From the NCBI GenBank assembly GCA_040954595.2, contig CM082579.2, forward strand, positions 5,022,001 through 5,086,000: a stretch of 64,000 bases of DNA, in the 5' to 3' direction. This document shows positions 1 to 12,390 of this stretch, piece after piece (position 1 is the stretch's first letter; every line of letters begins with the position of its first letter). The notes below the pieces were generated by a model that saw only the letters and a list, made by a program, of their open reading frames with translations, made no database searches and was not told the origin of the DNA. Source of the stretch: Balanoglossus misakiensis (taxonomy: Eukaryota; Hemichordata). A program made the position numbers and the translations under genes.

Positions 1-1612
1 ACACACCAGCGTCCAGGTGACCAGCCAAGAGCGTTGATTCTCCAACCCATTCAGACAACCCCACGGCTTTGGCATAGTTGAGATATCTGCATTTGAAGAT
101 GCATTCACTGTGCCCACGGTACCAAGGGCATGCCCTGCTGGCTAGAATAAATCTACCATTCTCCTAGATCCTACACTATCGAATCACTTTCCTAATCCCT
201 GCCACGTCAATGTTACAGAACTATTGGCAATTGAGATGGCGCTCAAAACTATGTAGGACGTTATTTTGAAGCTCTGAAGTCACATCCACAGTTACCGTCT
301 TGGCAGATTATAGCTTCTGGTTTTACTTTTTTATTCGGGGGTGAGGGTGGTGGTGGTAGTGGGGAGGGGGTTACAGAATTGGCTAATATAAAGGAACGCT
401 GGCTGGATTTGAAATAGGAGTTTTCAACATGTCCACAACATGTCAACAATTTGCCCTTGTTGTTGTTGTTGCGTGTTTTACGATGCAGAGCGCGGAATGT
501 CATTTTTTGCAATTGAGATTGTACTTTCAGTTCACTACAACATGTCCCAACCTGCCTGCAGAGCTGGTATGCGCGAGGAATTTGGTATGAACACACAGGT
601 AAAAGTGCCTCTTTTCTTCCATTCCACACTAATCCCACAAAAGACAGCCACGTCGAATATCTAACACTTTCTGCTGACAATCATCGAAAAACCATTTTTT
701 TCATAATGGCCACAGCACTTGCGCAGAACCAATCAAGAATGTCTCTTCCAGAACCTCGCAAGCATATCTTTAACAACTCAACTAAAGGCAAAAAAAAAAC
801 ATGCCTGACTGAACAGCTATCGAGCTCGTAAAAAAAGTTCCAATACACTAGCACTTTCCCCCCAAGCAACATAATTGCTCCAGTACCAACCACACAGGCA
901 TCCTACAGGTATTGAAGTTTTCTCCAGATATTCTAGTGAACGATCCCAGTAAGCTTCAACTATCTGTAACAGATGTAATCCTCTCCCACGGTCTTTCCAA
1001 TTGCTTCCAATCAACTCTTAAAACAAACGGCTCAAACGCAACAGGAAAATCCCCGAAAGCTTAACTGTGACAATACTACAGAACGTTCACTGCAAACAAA
1101 GCCTGCGCTCACTGTCTTCGGATCAGCTCTTGAATACCAATAGTCCTCAGTTTATTAAAACATAAAGACTCCTTTTTTTCGGTCTCTCTGTGTCCTGAAA
1201 AGGATGTGCGTCATCTTCAACAGGATGATCTCCCCTGATAACAATACTATCACATCACGCCATGGTAGACGTGCCAAGTTCTCGATCAGAATCCTTCCAT
1301 GGGATCGATAGATGAGTGAGAAATGTTGCACGATGGAGAGAAAACAGTGGGTCTCGATCCATGTATTTTTTTTCACATCAGCCCTTGTTGACACACATTA
1401 GTTATTTACACAATATTACAAGCAATTATTCAGTTCTGTCAGCACTTGGCCGCTACCCATAATACTTTCCTTGTGTGTAATCGTATCCAGTTGCAAACCC
1501 TCGACAATGGGATTTGAGCCACGAACTAAGAAGGCCAAAGAGAGTCTACGACACTTCTGAAAAAAATCCTGGATTTTTTAATGTATCATAAGAAACGAAA
1601 ACCTTTACTTAC
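1..1612 (-). other. KIBRA/WWC intron downstream of exon 3 (incomplete)
   Basis: This sequence follows the exon 3 donor at 1,607-1,612 and runs off the left edge. I looked for the next expected KIBRA segment (end of WW2, then the coiled-coil start) on the minus strand and did not find it, so exon 4 probably lies outside the window. The stretch is AT-rich with G-rich and T-rich runs and holds no ORF that I recognise. Confidence 0.6.
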
Positions 1613-1681
1613 GACTGATGTGGTCAACATAATATAGTCCTAAATGTCCATCAAAAACTTCTTCCCATCCAAATGGCAGTT
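1613..1681 (-). CDS. WWC1: KIBRA/WWC exon 3: N-terminal part of the second WW domain
   Basis: Seen: on the minus strand a polypyrimidine acceptor ending in TCTGCAG precedes the exon, and a GTAAGT donor follows it. With two bases completing the codon opened by exon 2, it reads as ELPFGWEEVF, then a YYVDH motif, and ends after one base of the next codon (69 nt = 2 + 66 + 1). Known: KIBRA has two N-terminal WW domains, and the human second WW starts ELPLGWEEAY with YFIDH in the same place. The first conserved Trp and the aromatic pair are present. The rest of the domain, including the position of the second Trp (Ile in human KIBRA), is on the next exon outside the window. Confidence 0.93.
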
Positions 1682-2178
1682 CTGCAGAGAGATGGAATAA
1701 AGACAGTGCAAACTTAATTTCAGTAGTGGCTGTAATTTCATGGATACGACAGAGAGGGGATACACCTGTCAAAACGGCCAATCAGCTTAGAATAATGTTT
1801 AGTGTCTATCAAATTTTGACAATTGCATTTTGTTTTGGACTTACCCCCCCCCCCCCCCCAATGCAACGTGTACCGACTGAAGCCATGTCCCCCATTCAAC
1901 AACTCAAACATGTTTAAAACACAATGCGCATTGAAATACGTCCTCCATTTTTGCATTACAAATGACACGTGTACACACACATGGTTTCTAACAACCGACA
2001 CTTGATAAGTGCAAACACGTCTGCCACTCCGAGGTATGCGTCCAAGATTTTTGTTCTTTTTTTTCAAAATGTGAGGAATTTATCTGCACAAAAGCTAGCA
2101 AACAGAAGTTGGATCACTGAATCTGAGAATAAGAGATGCCTGTATTTTATGATTGGGGAAAAATCTTCTGGTACTCAC
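1682..2178 (-). other. KIBRA/WWC intron 2
   Basis: This is a 497-bp intron bounded on the minus strand by GTGAGT (2,173-2,178) and the exon 3 acceptor CAG. It contains a 16-C homopolymer (plus strand 1,844-1,859). The short ORFs crossing it in several frames resemble nothing I know. Confidence 0.85.
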
Positions 2179-2219
2179 CATTTCCAATGCAATCGGCAAA
2201 AGACTGGGGTTTGGTTAAC
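2179..2219 (-). CDS. WWC1: KIBRA/WWC exon 2: 41-nt exon encoding the linker between the two WW domains
   Basis: Seen: acceptor TTTACAG, then 41 nt, then donor GTGAGT. One base completes the Arg codon opened by exon 1, thirteen codons read LTKPQSFADCIGN, and one G starts the Glu codon finished by exon 3. The human linker has TKPLTFADCISDE at this position, so the match is specific. Its length is not a multiple of three and the flanking exons have different phases. Skipping it would therefore shift the frame, so it should be constitutive. It is separated from exon 1 by about 28.9 kb. Confidence 0.93.
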
Positions 2220-3271
2220 CTGTAAACAATACAGAATAGAAACAAGGTCAATACTCTAGATACTTGAGATGGGCTGGTGAAAACTGACGACTTCTTTCTC
2301 CAATATTTTTATTCTCTAGATCAACTACTTTCCTGCTTGTGTGTGCAGTCCATAAGTGGACAATTATGACAATTGGGAAAGAACAAGTTTTTGTTAGAGT
2401 TCAACTGAATGTTGTACTCAAATTAGCGGCTTCCTCGTGTCAAAGCACAAATTTTTCTTCAAATCTCCAAACTTTTGTTTAAGGGGAAGGAAGGGTTTGA
2501 GGTCAATGCAATTAGTTGTTTCAAAAATAATCCTGGGTGTGTTTTAATTATCCACAGCCCCTACAAGCGACTCACTTGCAGTCTTTTGTTCTCGACACTT
2601 CTTGGCGGGAGAAGTTATTTATGGGTGTTCTATTAAAGGAACCCAGTTGCCATCCTAATGTTACTTGGTGATTATTCACCGCAAGAAGTTATTACTGCTC
2701 TGCCTTATAAATCACGGTAAATCACTGTCTTCTTGCAGAACGGCCCTCGCCATGCTTGTGGCTATGCAAATGCTTGAAAGGCATCATTTGTGGTGCATAC
2801 CAGATATTATGTTGCTGAATTATTTGCATTACATGTATGTTCTTCTATTCTCGTACAAGGAATGAAACTACGCTTATATTAAATATAGATGAGCAAAAAA
2901 TGCAAACAACAGAATAATTTGTCCATTTACACTGAAAGACCTTGGAATCTAATCGAGAAGATCTCTCACCACACCCTGAAGACAGGTGTGACGGTTCATA
3001 ACCCCCAACCCGTTGAGAAACCAGGAGGTTAAGACCAAAGACTGATAGTTGTCCACATAAAAAGAGTTAAACAAATTCCAACCCATCCAAAATGCTTCAA
3101 TAGCCCGTGCCCCTGGGCTATGTTACTATCTCTGTAGCAATTTATTCTGTCTGTGACATTTGCCTTGGAGCCACCATCTTAACACAAGAATGATGCACTC
3201 ACTCCCCCAAACAGATGGCCTGTTTCTTTTGTCTTCGCGCAATGCACGCAGGGAAGTCAAACCTAGTGACC

Positions 3272-3284
3272 AGGTCAAAGGTCA
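3272..3284 (+). promoter_or_regulatory. Perfect DR1 nuclear-receptor motif in KIBRA intron 1
   Basis: The sequence AGGTCAAAGGTCA is two identical AGGTCA half-sites spaced by one base. This is the classic DR1 bound by HNF4, RXR heterodimers and COUP-TF/Seven-up proteins. A TGACC immediately upstream adds an inverted half-site. It is only a motif match; function is not shown. Confidence 0.4.
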
Positions 3285-6200
3285 ATGACATTTTCCCAAT
3301 TCTTGTAAAATTACCCGTTTTAATGTCAGAGATACATAAACTTGTATCGGAGTTGAAAATTCTACATGGACAATATTAGAATGGAATTCATATGTTGTTA
3401 TACACACGACAATGTTGTTCACTGATCCCATCATATGATATGTGAAAATATGTAATGCATGATGCCTGACGCAGTGAGATTCCTGCGAGGCCGACAACCA
3501 CTTTTCATTTTTTTTGCAATAACTTGCTGTTCAAGGGGGCGTTATCTGAAGACTGGAAGAATCGTTGGCAAACAAATTATTTGAAGTGATAACTGCCTTG
3601 TGCATGTGATGATACTGGCTATATTTTTCGGCAATGGTTTGCTCGGTGTGGGCACAGATTCGAGTTCTGCGCAACGGACAGCGTGCTTCTGACCCAGTGG
3701 ACTAAAGGTCATGTCAGGAATGTTGGCTATCTTGCGTTAGTTGGCGAAGACTAAATCATTCCACGGCTATTTGCGCTGAAGACACACCACCACTGGCACA
3801 CACGAAAAAAGAGGTCTGCCTTGCCTTCGTTCCAATTTCCCAACCCATGCTGCTTAGCTGCTGTGACACGGTTGCGTCTGACCTACTTACGAAACTTCCC
3901 CCTTTTATAACCGACGAAGACAAAGAAAAAAAGGGGGGTTGGCGTTTTTTGTGAGGTGTAATTGACATGCTGGACTGATACACATTGACTAATCTAAAGT
4001 CTTTAGTTGAGGGTTTTGTGGTTGCAGTTTCTTAAGGCGACGCATTCCTTTCTTTTCAAAAGCGATCTCTAATTTGCATCAGGCCTTGCATTGCCTGATT
4101 GCACACGATGTCTCTCTATCTCTGTCTCTCTCTCTCAGGAAAAGGAATCTAGGAAGACATTCCTTGTTTATTTAGTGAATACACATCTACAGAAAAAAAA
4201 GTAAGGCAACCCAGTTGCTGCCACTGTAAAGCACATCCCAAGCCCACTCAGCAAGAAACCAGCATTATACCAAAGAGAAAGGCATTGTACGACATTTTTC
4301 CCCGCCGCATTGTCAAAAACCTAACAACAATATCCACTGCACCTCTTTTGAAAATGCACTGCTATCAGCCTTTTTTGGTATAGATTTACAATAAAATATT
4401 CATCGATTGTGTTCATGCCCCTCATGCACAATACAGGAAGGGGGTCGTGGCATGTGGGTGTACCATTTGTGTGTGCGAGAGATGACAAGAATTTGATTTT
4501 CAGTTTTTGCTGACTTTATTATACATGATCAAACACCACCATGTGGGGGTGGGGTTTATAGGCAAATTTCTATGAGGTCATACTGTAAAAAAAAAATTTT
4601 TTTTGCGAGATCCACCACTTATGACAATACATCAACCATCTGTGCAGTATTAAAAATCTTTTACAAATAGAATTATCCTGACAAGGAAGGTAGGAAAAGA
4701 AGGCGATCAGCTTACCAGATAAAGAGCTTTGGTGTAAATCTATGTTCAAGCTTAAATTCCCATCACACCTTTGTGCTTAGAGTTAAAGAAGTGCTGACAT
4801 GGCAGAACACAATTATTCACTCACTGACTATCGGAAACCACAAACCAGTTTTACGTATATTGACAGTGTAACCTCTTTGCCAAAAATACTCTTTTTGGGT
4901 CATTTTTTCCCTCTCAACAATAATTTGGCACACAACCAAGGAATGCTCATTTTATTCACATCGGAATGTGTCTCGGCTATTTTTATCAACACCGACCAGG
5001 GTCAAAAATTATGCGCTTGGATTTTTCCTCCTCATCAAACGCTATTTATGATTGGTATGAAATTAATTCCATAAACGAAAATGCCAGACTGGGTATATTT
5101 TTACCCGTGACGGTCGATATCTACAATATCAGATACAGATATGACTTCATCACGGGGGAATTGAAAGAAAGAAAAAAAAATGCTGGAGTGACGAGCTTGT
5201 CTCCCAGTCGACTGTATCTCGGTTGAGTAGGTGCTTAAGAGTGTTGGACCACATTCCAACAAGGAGAAAGTCCATTGGGCAATCTTAATTGGAGAGAGCA
5301 AGCGCGTCTTGTGACTGCTTCTCTGCGTGTCGACCACTGAACAGACTTTGCACTTCACAGCGGCAATCAAGTCGTACCACCGCCGGATTCTCGAACTCCT
5401 GATAAATATTTCGACATGGTTTCACGGAAAGGGGAAACAGAAGTCTCAGATGTGTACATGCAGCCAATGTGGCTTGAGCCTGGCAATAATTCCAGTGCCT
5501 TATTTTGTAGATCAACTACACATTCTTGAGAGTTCTTCAATATATTTATTGCATAAATGAAGTTTTCTTCTTCTAAATCCCTCTCCATTCTACAATGAGG
5601 CTCTTTTATATTTCGATTGGGTTTTGCCCACGACGAACAAGGTAAAAGGCAAATAAAATGATCTTAAAGACTTCTGAAGGGGGGGGGGGGGCGTAAAGAT
5701 GAAAGGTAACCCGGCCTACTTTCGTCAAGTTGGTGTCACACGGCTACCAAAAAACACGCAAGGCTGCATCAAGAGACATTCCAAATCCCTTATACACCAG
5801 TGGTGTGCAGTTCACCACGTTCTTGTCCATTTTATCACCACAAGGTACGACAAAGGCCGAAGACAGTCACCGTAGGTGTGACAGACAAAAGCTGATGGGA
5901 GTCGCTGGTACTAATTACCTTGGACTGACGATTTGTTTTGTTGTTGTTTGGGCTGGGAGGAGAAAGGTTTCTGTAGTTGTGCTGTGCTGTGTTGCGTTGC
6001 AGAGCACGGATGGGCCTGTCTTCGCGCTCATCAGGAGCCGACAGGATATCTCCTCGTCATAACAACGAAGTATGTACTGTACACATTAGCGTACGATCAA
6101 GTTTCCCACCAATTCCTAATTGCGAAGGAAGGAGGAGGGGGGGGGGGGGGTGTGAACTGCATACATGTACCTCCCACCCCCAGCGCACCACTGCATGTCC

Positions 6201-7515
6201 AACCCTCCCTCCCCTGCCTCCTGACACCCTCCTCCCCAAAACACACCAGCTGCGATTCAATCTCACCCGCTGGGAGGGAAAAACACACCGAAACCAAATA
6301 ATCAAAACTCTCACCTTTGGGGTAACGCTTGTAAGTAGTACACCACCATGAAGATACATGTACATGTACTTGTGTGTCACAGACAAACACACTGGAACCC
6401 CCGAAGTATTGAAATAGTGTGGGTCGGAATGCCGCTGCTATGTGTATAAAACACTCGGGTGATACCATTCGAGATACAGGAGGGCAGCCCTTTACTGCAA
6501 GGGCACATAGCTCTGAACACTGAGTTTACGCATGCTGGACATTCAATGCATATATCATTAGCTACTCGCGGAATTGTTGGCGAAATATTTGCCTTTTTAT
6601 GAGACAGAACACATAACAGTGTTTTTTCCTCATATTTATCGCTCTACTTATATGACACTCCTTTTGATGTGTTTTCACAAACAAACTTTCACCTCAGATA
6701 TCGCCTGCTCATATTACTTATTTTACTGTAAATATTCATTTCACTGCTTCATTTAACTATGGAATGACAGTTTTTGAAATAGCTTCTCGGAGCACCTAAT
6801 TTCAACATATGGCCACATCGTCCTACCCTGTTATATTCGGTAACCAGCAAATCTCAGTGTATTATGTGTTGGCCATCATAAACAGGACTTATTGCTATTA
6901 TAAATTAACGTGGCATGTAAAATCCAGGTGCCACTGAATCAATCTGTAATTGATATTTTCATGAGGTTACTGTAAATCTGAGGACAATATGTGTGTGTAT
7001 GTGTTTGGTGGAGTGTGTACCTGCAATGAACACTACACTTCACAGGTCTACATGATATGCAAACAGAAAAAACCCACTTTTAAAACATGAACTGATTAGT
7101 TTCTGAACACTTGATAGAAATCAGCTAAACACTAAAACTGTCGTCAGAAACAAGTGTAAATGGTTATGAACATCACATTTTTGTTAAAAAGACCAGTCCA
7201 CAAGGGAAATACTTGGAACTCATAAATAACAAATATGCCAGCTATTTTCTACCTCACTGCTCAAATGGTACAGTCATTTTAACTGATGATATTCTTTCTG
7301 GGTTTTATTTCAATAATTTCTTTTAAAAACGCAATCCGCTTTCCATTTCTCTGCGGTTAGATTTCAATTGCTCCGCATACTTGGAATTAGAGGCTAGTTG
7401 ACCCCATGACCCCTACCTAGCGCATTTTGTAGCAGATACTTGTGGTATTTCTGCACCCCAAATATCTGGCTACTGTGTTATACGGCTGAACATGTCTGGA
7501 ATTCGGATGAACTAT

Positions 7516-7535
7516 ACTGCCTGAATTCAGGCAGT
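7516..7535. repeat. Perfect 20-bp palindrome
   Basis: ACTGCCTGAATTCAGGCAGT equals its own reverse complement with no spacer. It lies in intron 1 of KIBRA with no other repeat structure next to it. The cause is unknown: a dimeric factor site, a short hairpin or chance. Confidence 0.8.
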
Positions 7536-9348
7536 CTTTTGTTCGAGTACTTGCTAAACCGTTCTTTTTTTTTCTTTCGAAAGTTGACAGATTGATACTG
7601 TCAATCAGCTGGCCATGGAAAGACCAGAGTGGGAGAAAACAGTTTCTCTCGTTTCAGTGTCAATACCTCTCCACAGTTTACCGTGTTTACGGGTCATTCT
7701 GTGGCATGTCTTACTCTGTCATTTCACCCGACCCTGGCATCTGGTGACGACAGTGCGACACAGCAGCAACCGAAAACAACACAAGTCTTCGTGGAATTGC
7801 GACGCGCGGGCAGCAATGGCAAAGACTTGCGGAATTTTGGCAGGCAGTAATACAGTAACACACTGTACACAACCAGGCATTTTCCAGCACCAAGGCCAGT
7901 CGGTGTTGGACAGCGGTCACTCTAATGGCCAGGACGGGACATGTCACACGTCACCGGGATGTTTAGTCTTTGCTGTGATATGCAAGCACATTGGGGAATG
8001 CGAGTGACACACAACTATGCCATAACTGTCGCCTGTCAAGGCTGTTTTGCTTGTTATCAGACGCAGTCCTGATTCCATTCCACATATTCTTTAAATTGTC
8101 CTGTCAGTAAAATGTCTTCCTCATCAGGGGGAGGACTGGCTCCAACTGATGCTCCAGAAATTAAATTTTGCTGGCTCAAAAAAGAACAAAAAACAAACAA
8201 ACTTTTAATCTACATTTTAAGGTACATGTATGTCGCAGGACTATCATTTTTAAAGTTAATTACTTTCATTCAGGTATGATACATCATACAACTTCCTAAA
8301 TGCCAAAACGTGAAGACAACCCCCCAAAGCGTGCTACAGGGGTAGGAAAGAATGAAAACCAAAGTTCAGTCTGTTGGAATGCGCAATTCATTCTCGTTAT
8401 CCCGGGATCAGTTGTAATAATTTATCTCCTGTAACGATGCGGCCATCCTCATTTTGCACGGCAACGCCATGCTGATGTACGCAGAACCCCCGGGTGCCAA
8501 ACATGCCACCTATGTTCGCTTGGGGGTCCGAAGAATGTCAAACTGCGAGAAGCAGTTATCTGCGGTATTGCCGACCAGGACTGTTGTTGTTGAAAAAAGA
8601 GAAAACTCATCACCTTTTTGAAGTATGCCTGGATGGCGTATGATCGAAATGCCTGCTTGTGGCAATAGAGCCATGAGTATGTCCACAATGTTCTAGATCT
8701 GATGATAGTGACAGATTATACAGTGCCTTGCCAAGACAGGCAGACCAGCTGGGAGAGAGTGTCAGAGATAACTGAACCCAGCTAGGGGGGTACATTCCCA
8801 ACGTCACCTGCACGGAACATACACCTGCATGTATCCAAGATATCGCACTTTTAATGCAGGGAACTATATTTTTTTCCACTGTCATTCCAGACCTCCAAAA
8901 GACTTGGTTAGGTGTCCAACACGCGTGCGTAATGTGGCACCTTCCAGTCAGTAAGTAGAGAACCCATCCAGACCAAATCCATTGTTTTCTATGGAAAGGT
9001 TGGACCTCTACAGAGGGAACTGGGAGTGAAAGAGTTAAAAACACTGATCCTTCCTCCAGTGCCACCACCTGTTGCCGCTCAAACTGACATACTTTCTCCC
9101 CCAAAAGTGTGCAACCAACAGTTTATACTGATAAACCGATAATTTTAATCTCCGATTGATGTCTATGTGGTGCGACAGCTGGAAATACACAATGCGCTGG
9201 GGGCTTGTCATGCCCCATCTGTACGATAAACCAAACATTGTATAATTTTGGTCACCATAGGAACTGGTAAATTGCAGATTCCCTCGGAGAAATTCATATT
9301 TATGGCCAGATACGGATGTCTGCTCGATTTAATGGGGATTGATTAAGG

Positions 9349-9362
9349 GTTACCATGGCAAT
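9349..9362. promoter_or_regulatory. RFX X-box-like site (one mismatch)
   Basis: GTTACCATGGCAAT differs by its last base from the palindromic RFX X-box GTTRCCATGGYAAC. It lies in KIBRA intron 1, about 1.9 kb from the perfect X-box at 11,242. Confidence 0.45.
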
Positions 9363-11241
9363 GAACAAATACCTCGTTATGTTGTCCACATCTCTTTGAA
9401 AATGCACGGCGCACACCCTTTGCCCATTTGCGTCAGAACAATTCAAAATCAACATCACCGGTTTGTCGGAAATGAGAGTCTAATTGGGGACAGTGAAGTT
9501 CACGGTCAACACTGAATGAGGGACGGAGATTTCGTGAAATATATTAACAATGTACATTCCACGACCTCAACTCCCACGCCTTATCCTCAAATGACCTACA
9601 AATCGGTCCTGGCCAACGTGAGAAATTTTAGGATGTTAGAAAAAGAGGAAACATATCAACGCTGGAGAGTTTTGAGTGTTTTTTAAGTGTCTATCATGTA
9701 GTTGTCAAAGGTGTACACAGCTACCTCTCCTGATACTTGTGCAATACAATGTGGCTCCCTATCTTACTGTTTATATGCAGAAATACATGTATTGACTTCA
9801 TCATACAACTATGGCAAGAAATAACTGGGTATACACAGACAGGTCTATTTTTAATTTTAACTATACACTGAATGGAATCCTGGTGCTACACGATCACCAT
9901 GTGCCATTTTCAAAATACAGTTCCCCCTCTGTATCTGTAACCCATGTTTACTATCTTCAGGAGTTTAAACATACCCACTGACCTACATCATAAGTGACCC
10001 GGAGTCCGGCCAGACTCATGCTGGTCTTCATGAATGACCCCAATCTGTTGCACTTTTATTTCCTCAGCCAAATTCCATCTACCGTCTTCTATTTAATCCA
10101 CGGGGTGAAGTGTCATAACAGTCACGCTTTTTCAGAAACTGATACGCTGGCCGAGAATAGCACCAACATCATCCAATCTAAATTTCGCCTCGGACACTCA
10201 CTCACTCACTCTGCACTTTTCCAGATGTAGAGAATTGTGTTCCAATAACCCAGTTCGGATTTCTCTACACTGACTCGACACAACAAGCTAAAGTTAATAA
10301 GCATTGCACATATAAATAGTCTGGAATCATCACACGGTCACTGAGACTATTTTTTACACTCTGGCTAAATGGCTGTTTTCTTGGTTAAGGTATAGATACA
10401 CAGAGTAGAATTGTCGGCGTTTGGCTACAGGTGGGCTACAGGTGTTTCACTTAAAATGGCAAAAGCTTACAATGTTGAATTTCAAAATTAAAACGGCACA
10501 CCACAACTGCACAAGCAGATCGAGTGGTACCGGACATTCAATCAGTGAACAGACTCATTATTATCAGGATCATATCATGGACCGGAAGCCAGTGTTTGAT
10601 TTCTCTTGCTTCAATGCACTTGTACATTCAAGTATACAACGCACTCACACGGGTCACACGGCCTCCTTTTTGCCCTTGACCTGTTTTCTCTTTCCAGGTC
10701 ACTGCCAAAGAGAACCTCACACCCAACCAACCAACATCAGCTCAAATCCACCCTGACTAATGCTACGGCAACCGCGGTTTAACAAAAACAACAAAATCCG
10801 AACAGTGCCGCACACAGAGGATCATCACTTTAAACGTGTCTCCGCAAACCCCTCAAGTAAATCTCCTCAAAGCCGAGGCTAATCTGTGTGGAGAAGCAGT
10901 GTAAGTGGACACTGATCCGGGCTGTGAGTAGCACAGGGGTCACAACCCCTTGGGTAACACACTATTTTCAGCCTATACGCCAATTGCTGGAATTTTCACG
11001 GAGCACCATTGATAGTCGGTTGTGGACACAACCTCCAGGCAGGACTCTGGTTTCACTCCAATATTACACACTCTTTAAACCGTTCCAATTTCTCTCAGGC
11101 AGAAACAAAACTTGTGATCAAATTTTTTACTTCTGCTAAATGATGGAATTGACCATTCCACCATCCCAACTTTATAGTGTGATTATAAACATCCTTTTGA
11201 AAAATGTGACTGACATCATGCAAAAACTCTGAAGCAGCACA

Positions 11242-11255
11242 GTTACCATGGTAAC
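11242..11255. promoter_or_regulatory. Perfect palindromic RFX X-box
   Basis: GTTACCATGGTAAC is a perfect 14-bp palindrome and an exact match to the RFX-family X-box consensus GTTRCCATGGYAAC. RFX factors bind as dimers and control ciliary and other genes. The location, deep in KIBRA intron 1, suggests an intronic enhancer or a conserved non-coding element; this is inferred from the motif alone. Confidence 0.55.
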
Positions 11256-12376
11256 AATCCAGGAGAGGCAGATTCGATTAAGCTGACCACAGTAAACTCT
11301 GACTGCGCGTGATTCAATCCAACTTGGCTCTGTCATTTATTTAATTTATGCATAACTGACACACAGACACACCATGGCAACAACACCAAGGCGCACAAAG
11401 TGCCAACAGAAGCTCAATGGTTTCTTAAGAACAGGTATTCCGGACAGAACCAGTCTTTATTTAAAAAATCCGACAGACTATGACGCTCTCTCAGTGGGAC
11501 AACTGATGTGGAAGTCTGTCCTTAGACGGATTACAATGTTGACTTTTCAGGATAAAATGGGAATGCCAAGAAGCACGCCATAGCTTTTCATCAGGTTTTA
11601 TTTTTAGAGGGTGTCTTCTTTTCAGAAGGTTTTGTACTTTCTTGTCAAGTCTTGAACATTCCATAGACACACACTGGTGTCTCTCGCGGCGCTTGACAAA
11701 AAAAATAGCTTTGACAGCAACGGCCTACTTCTTGTTTGAACTGTGTGTATGTTGGTTTTGATGTGCTAAATTTAAGTGTCCACACTCGCACAGGTCAACG
11801 GTCGGGGTTACGACTCGCGCTCATCATGTCACTGAACGGTTTACGTGTCAAACACGATCTAGCCCCCGCCGCATCTTCACAGTGGCACCCGATTTGTATA
11901 TAGCCTGCTCACGAAGTGGTGAATATCAGGTGTGACATTTCAGCAGGAAGTGTCTGGGTATTGCGGTTATTTTGAACGTCCTCGCTCAAAGCAACGTTGC
12001 GAGGTCAGATGGTAACCAGGCTATATTTAGCTCTCTGGTTACGTATGGTTAGGAATGCGCTCGGTAAACAATTCAAGTCGGTAAATTCTAAAACGAAAAT
12101 CTGATTTGAAAATCACAATTTTCCCAGTTATGAAAAACAGTTCAATCTTTAAATCAGTCATACAAGACAACATGTATACGAGTGCAAAGACAAATTATTT
12201 CTAAAGACAGGCATATTCATCCCTCTATAATGAAAAATCATTAAGAAAGATTTCCTATTTCCTAACTCCACAGAAGCAACACACCAGTGAGAACCTTTTC
12301 AATGGCAGGGACAAGCGTATTCTCCTCTGATGTGCATTCAGTAATAAAACTGACAAGCGTGATCGTTTGTGTTTGC

Positions 12377-12390
12377 GTTGCCATGGCAGC
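12377..12390. promoter_or_regulatory. RFX X-box-like site (one mismatch)
   Basis: GTTGCCATGGCAGC differs in one base from GTTGCCATGGCAAC. It is the third X-box-type site within 3.1 kb of KIBRA intron 1. Confidence 0.45.

Noticed and set aside
1505-1545. B-box-like word GGCTCAAATCCC on the minus strand
   Set aside because: There is no A box at the right distance and no tRNA fold.
4584-4606. A10-T8 self-complementary stretch
   Set aside because: It is low-complexity sequence, expected in AT-rich introns.
8610-9104. 164-codon open frame on the minus strand
   Set aside because: It resembles no known domain and overlaps other open frames. I could not support it as a gene or as a transposon remnant.
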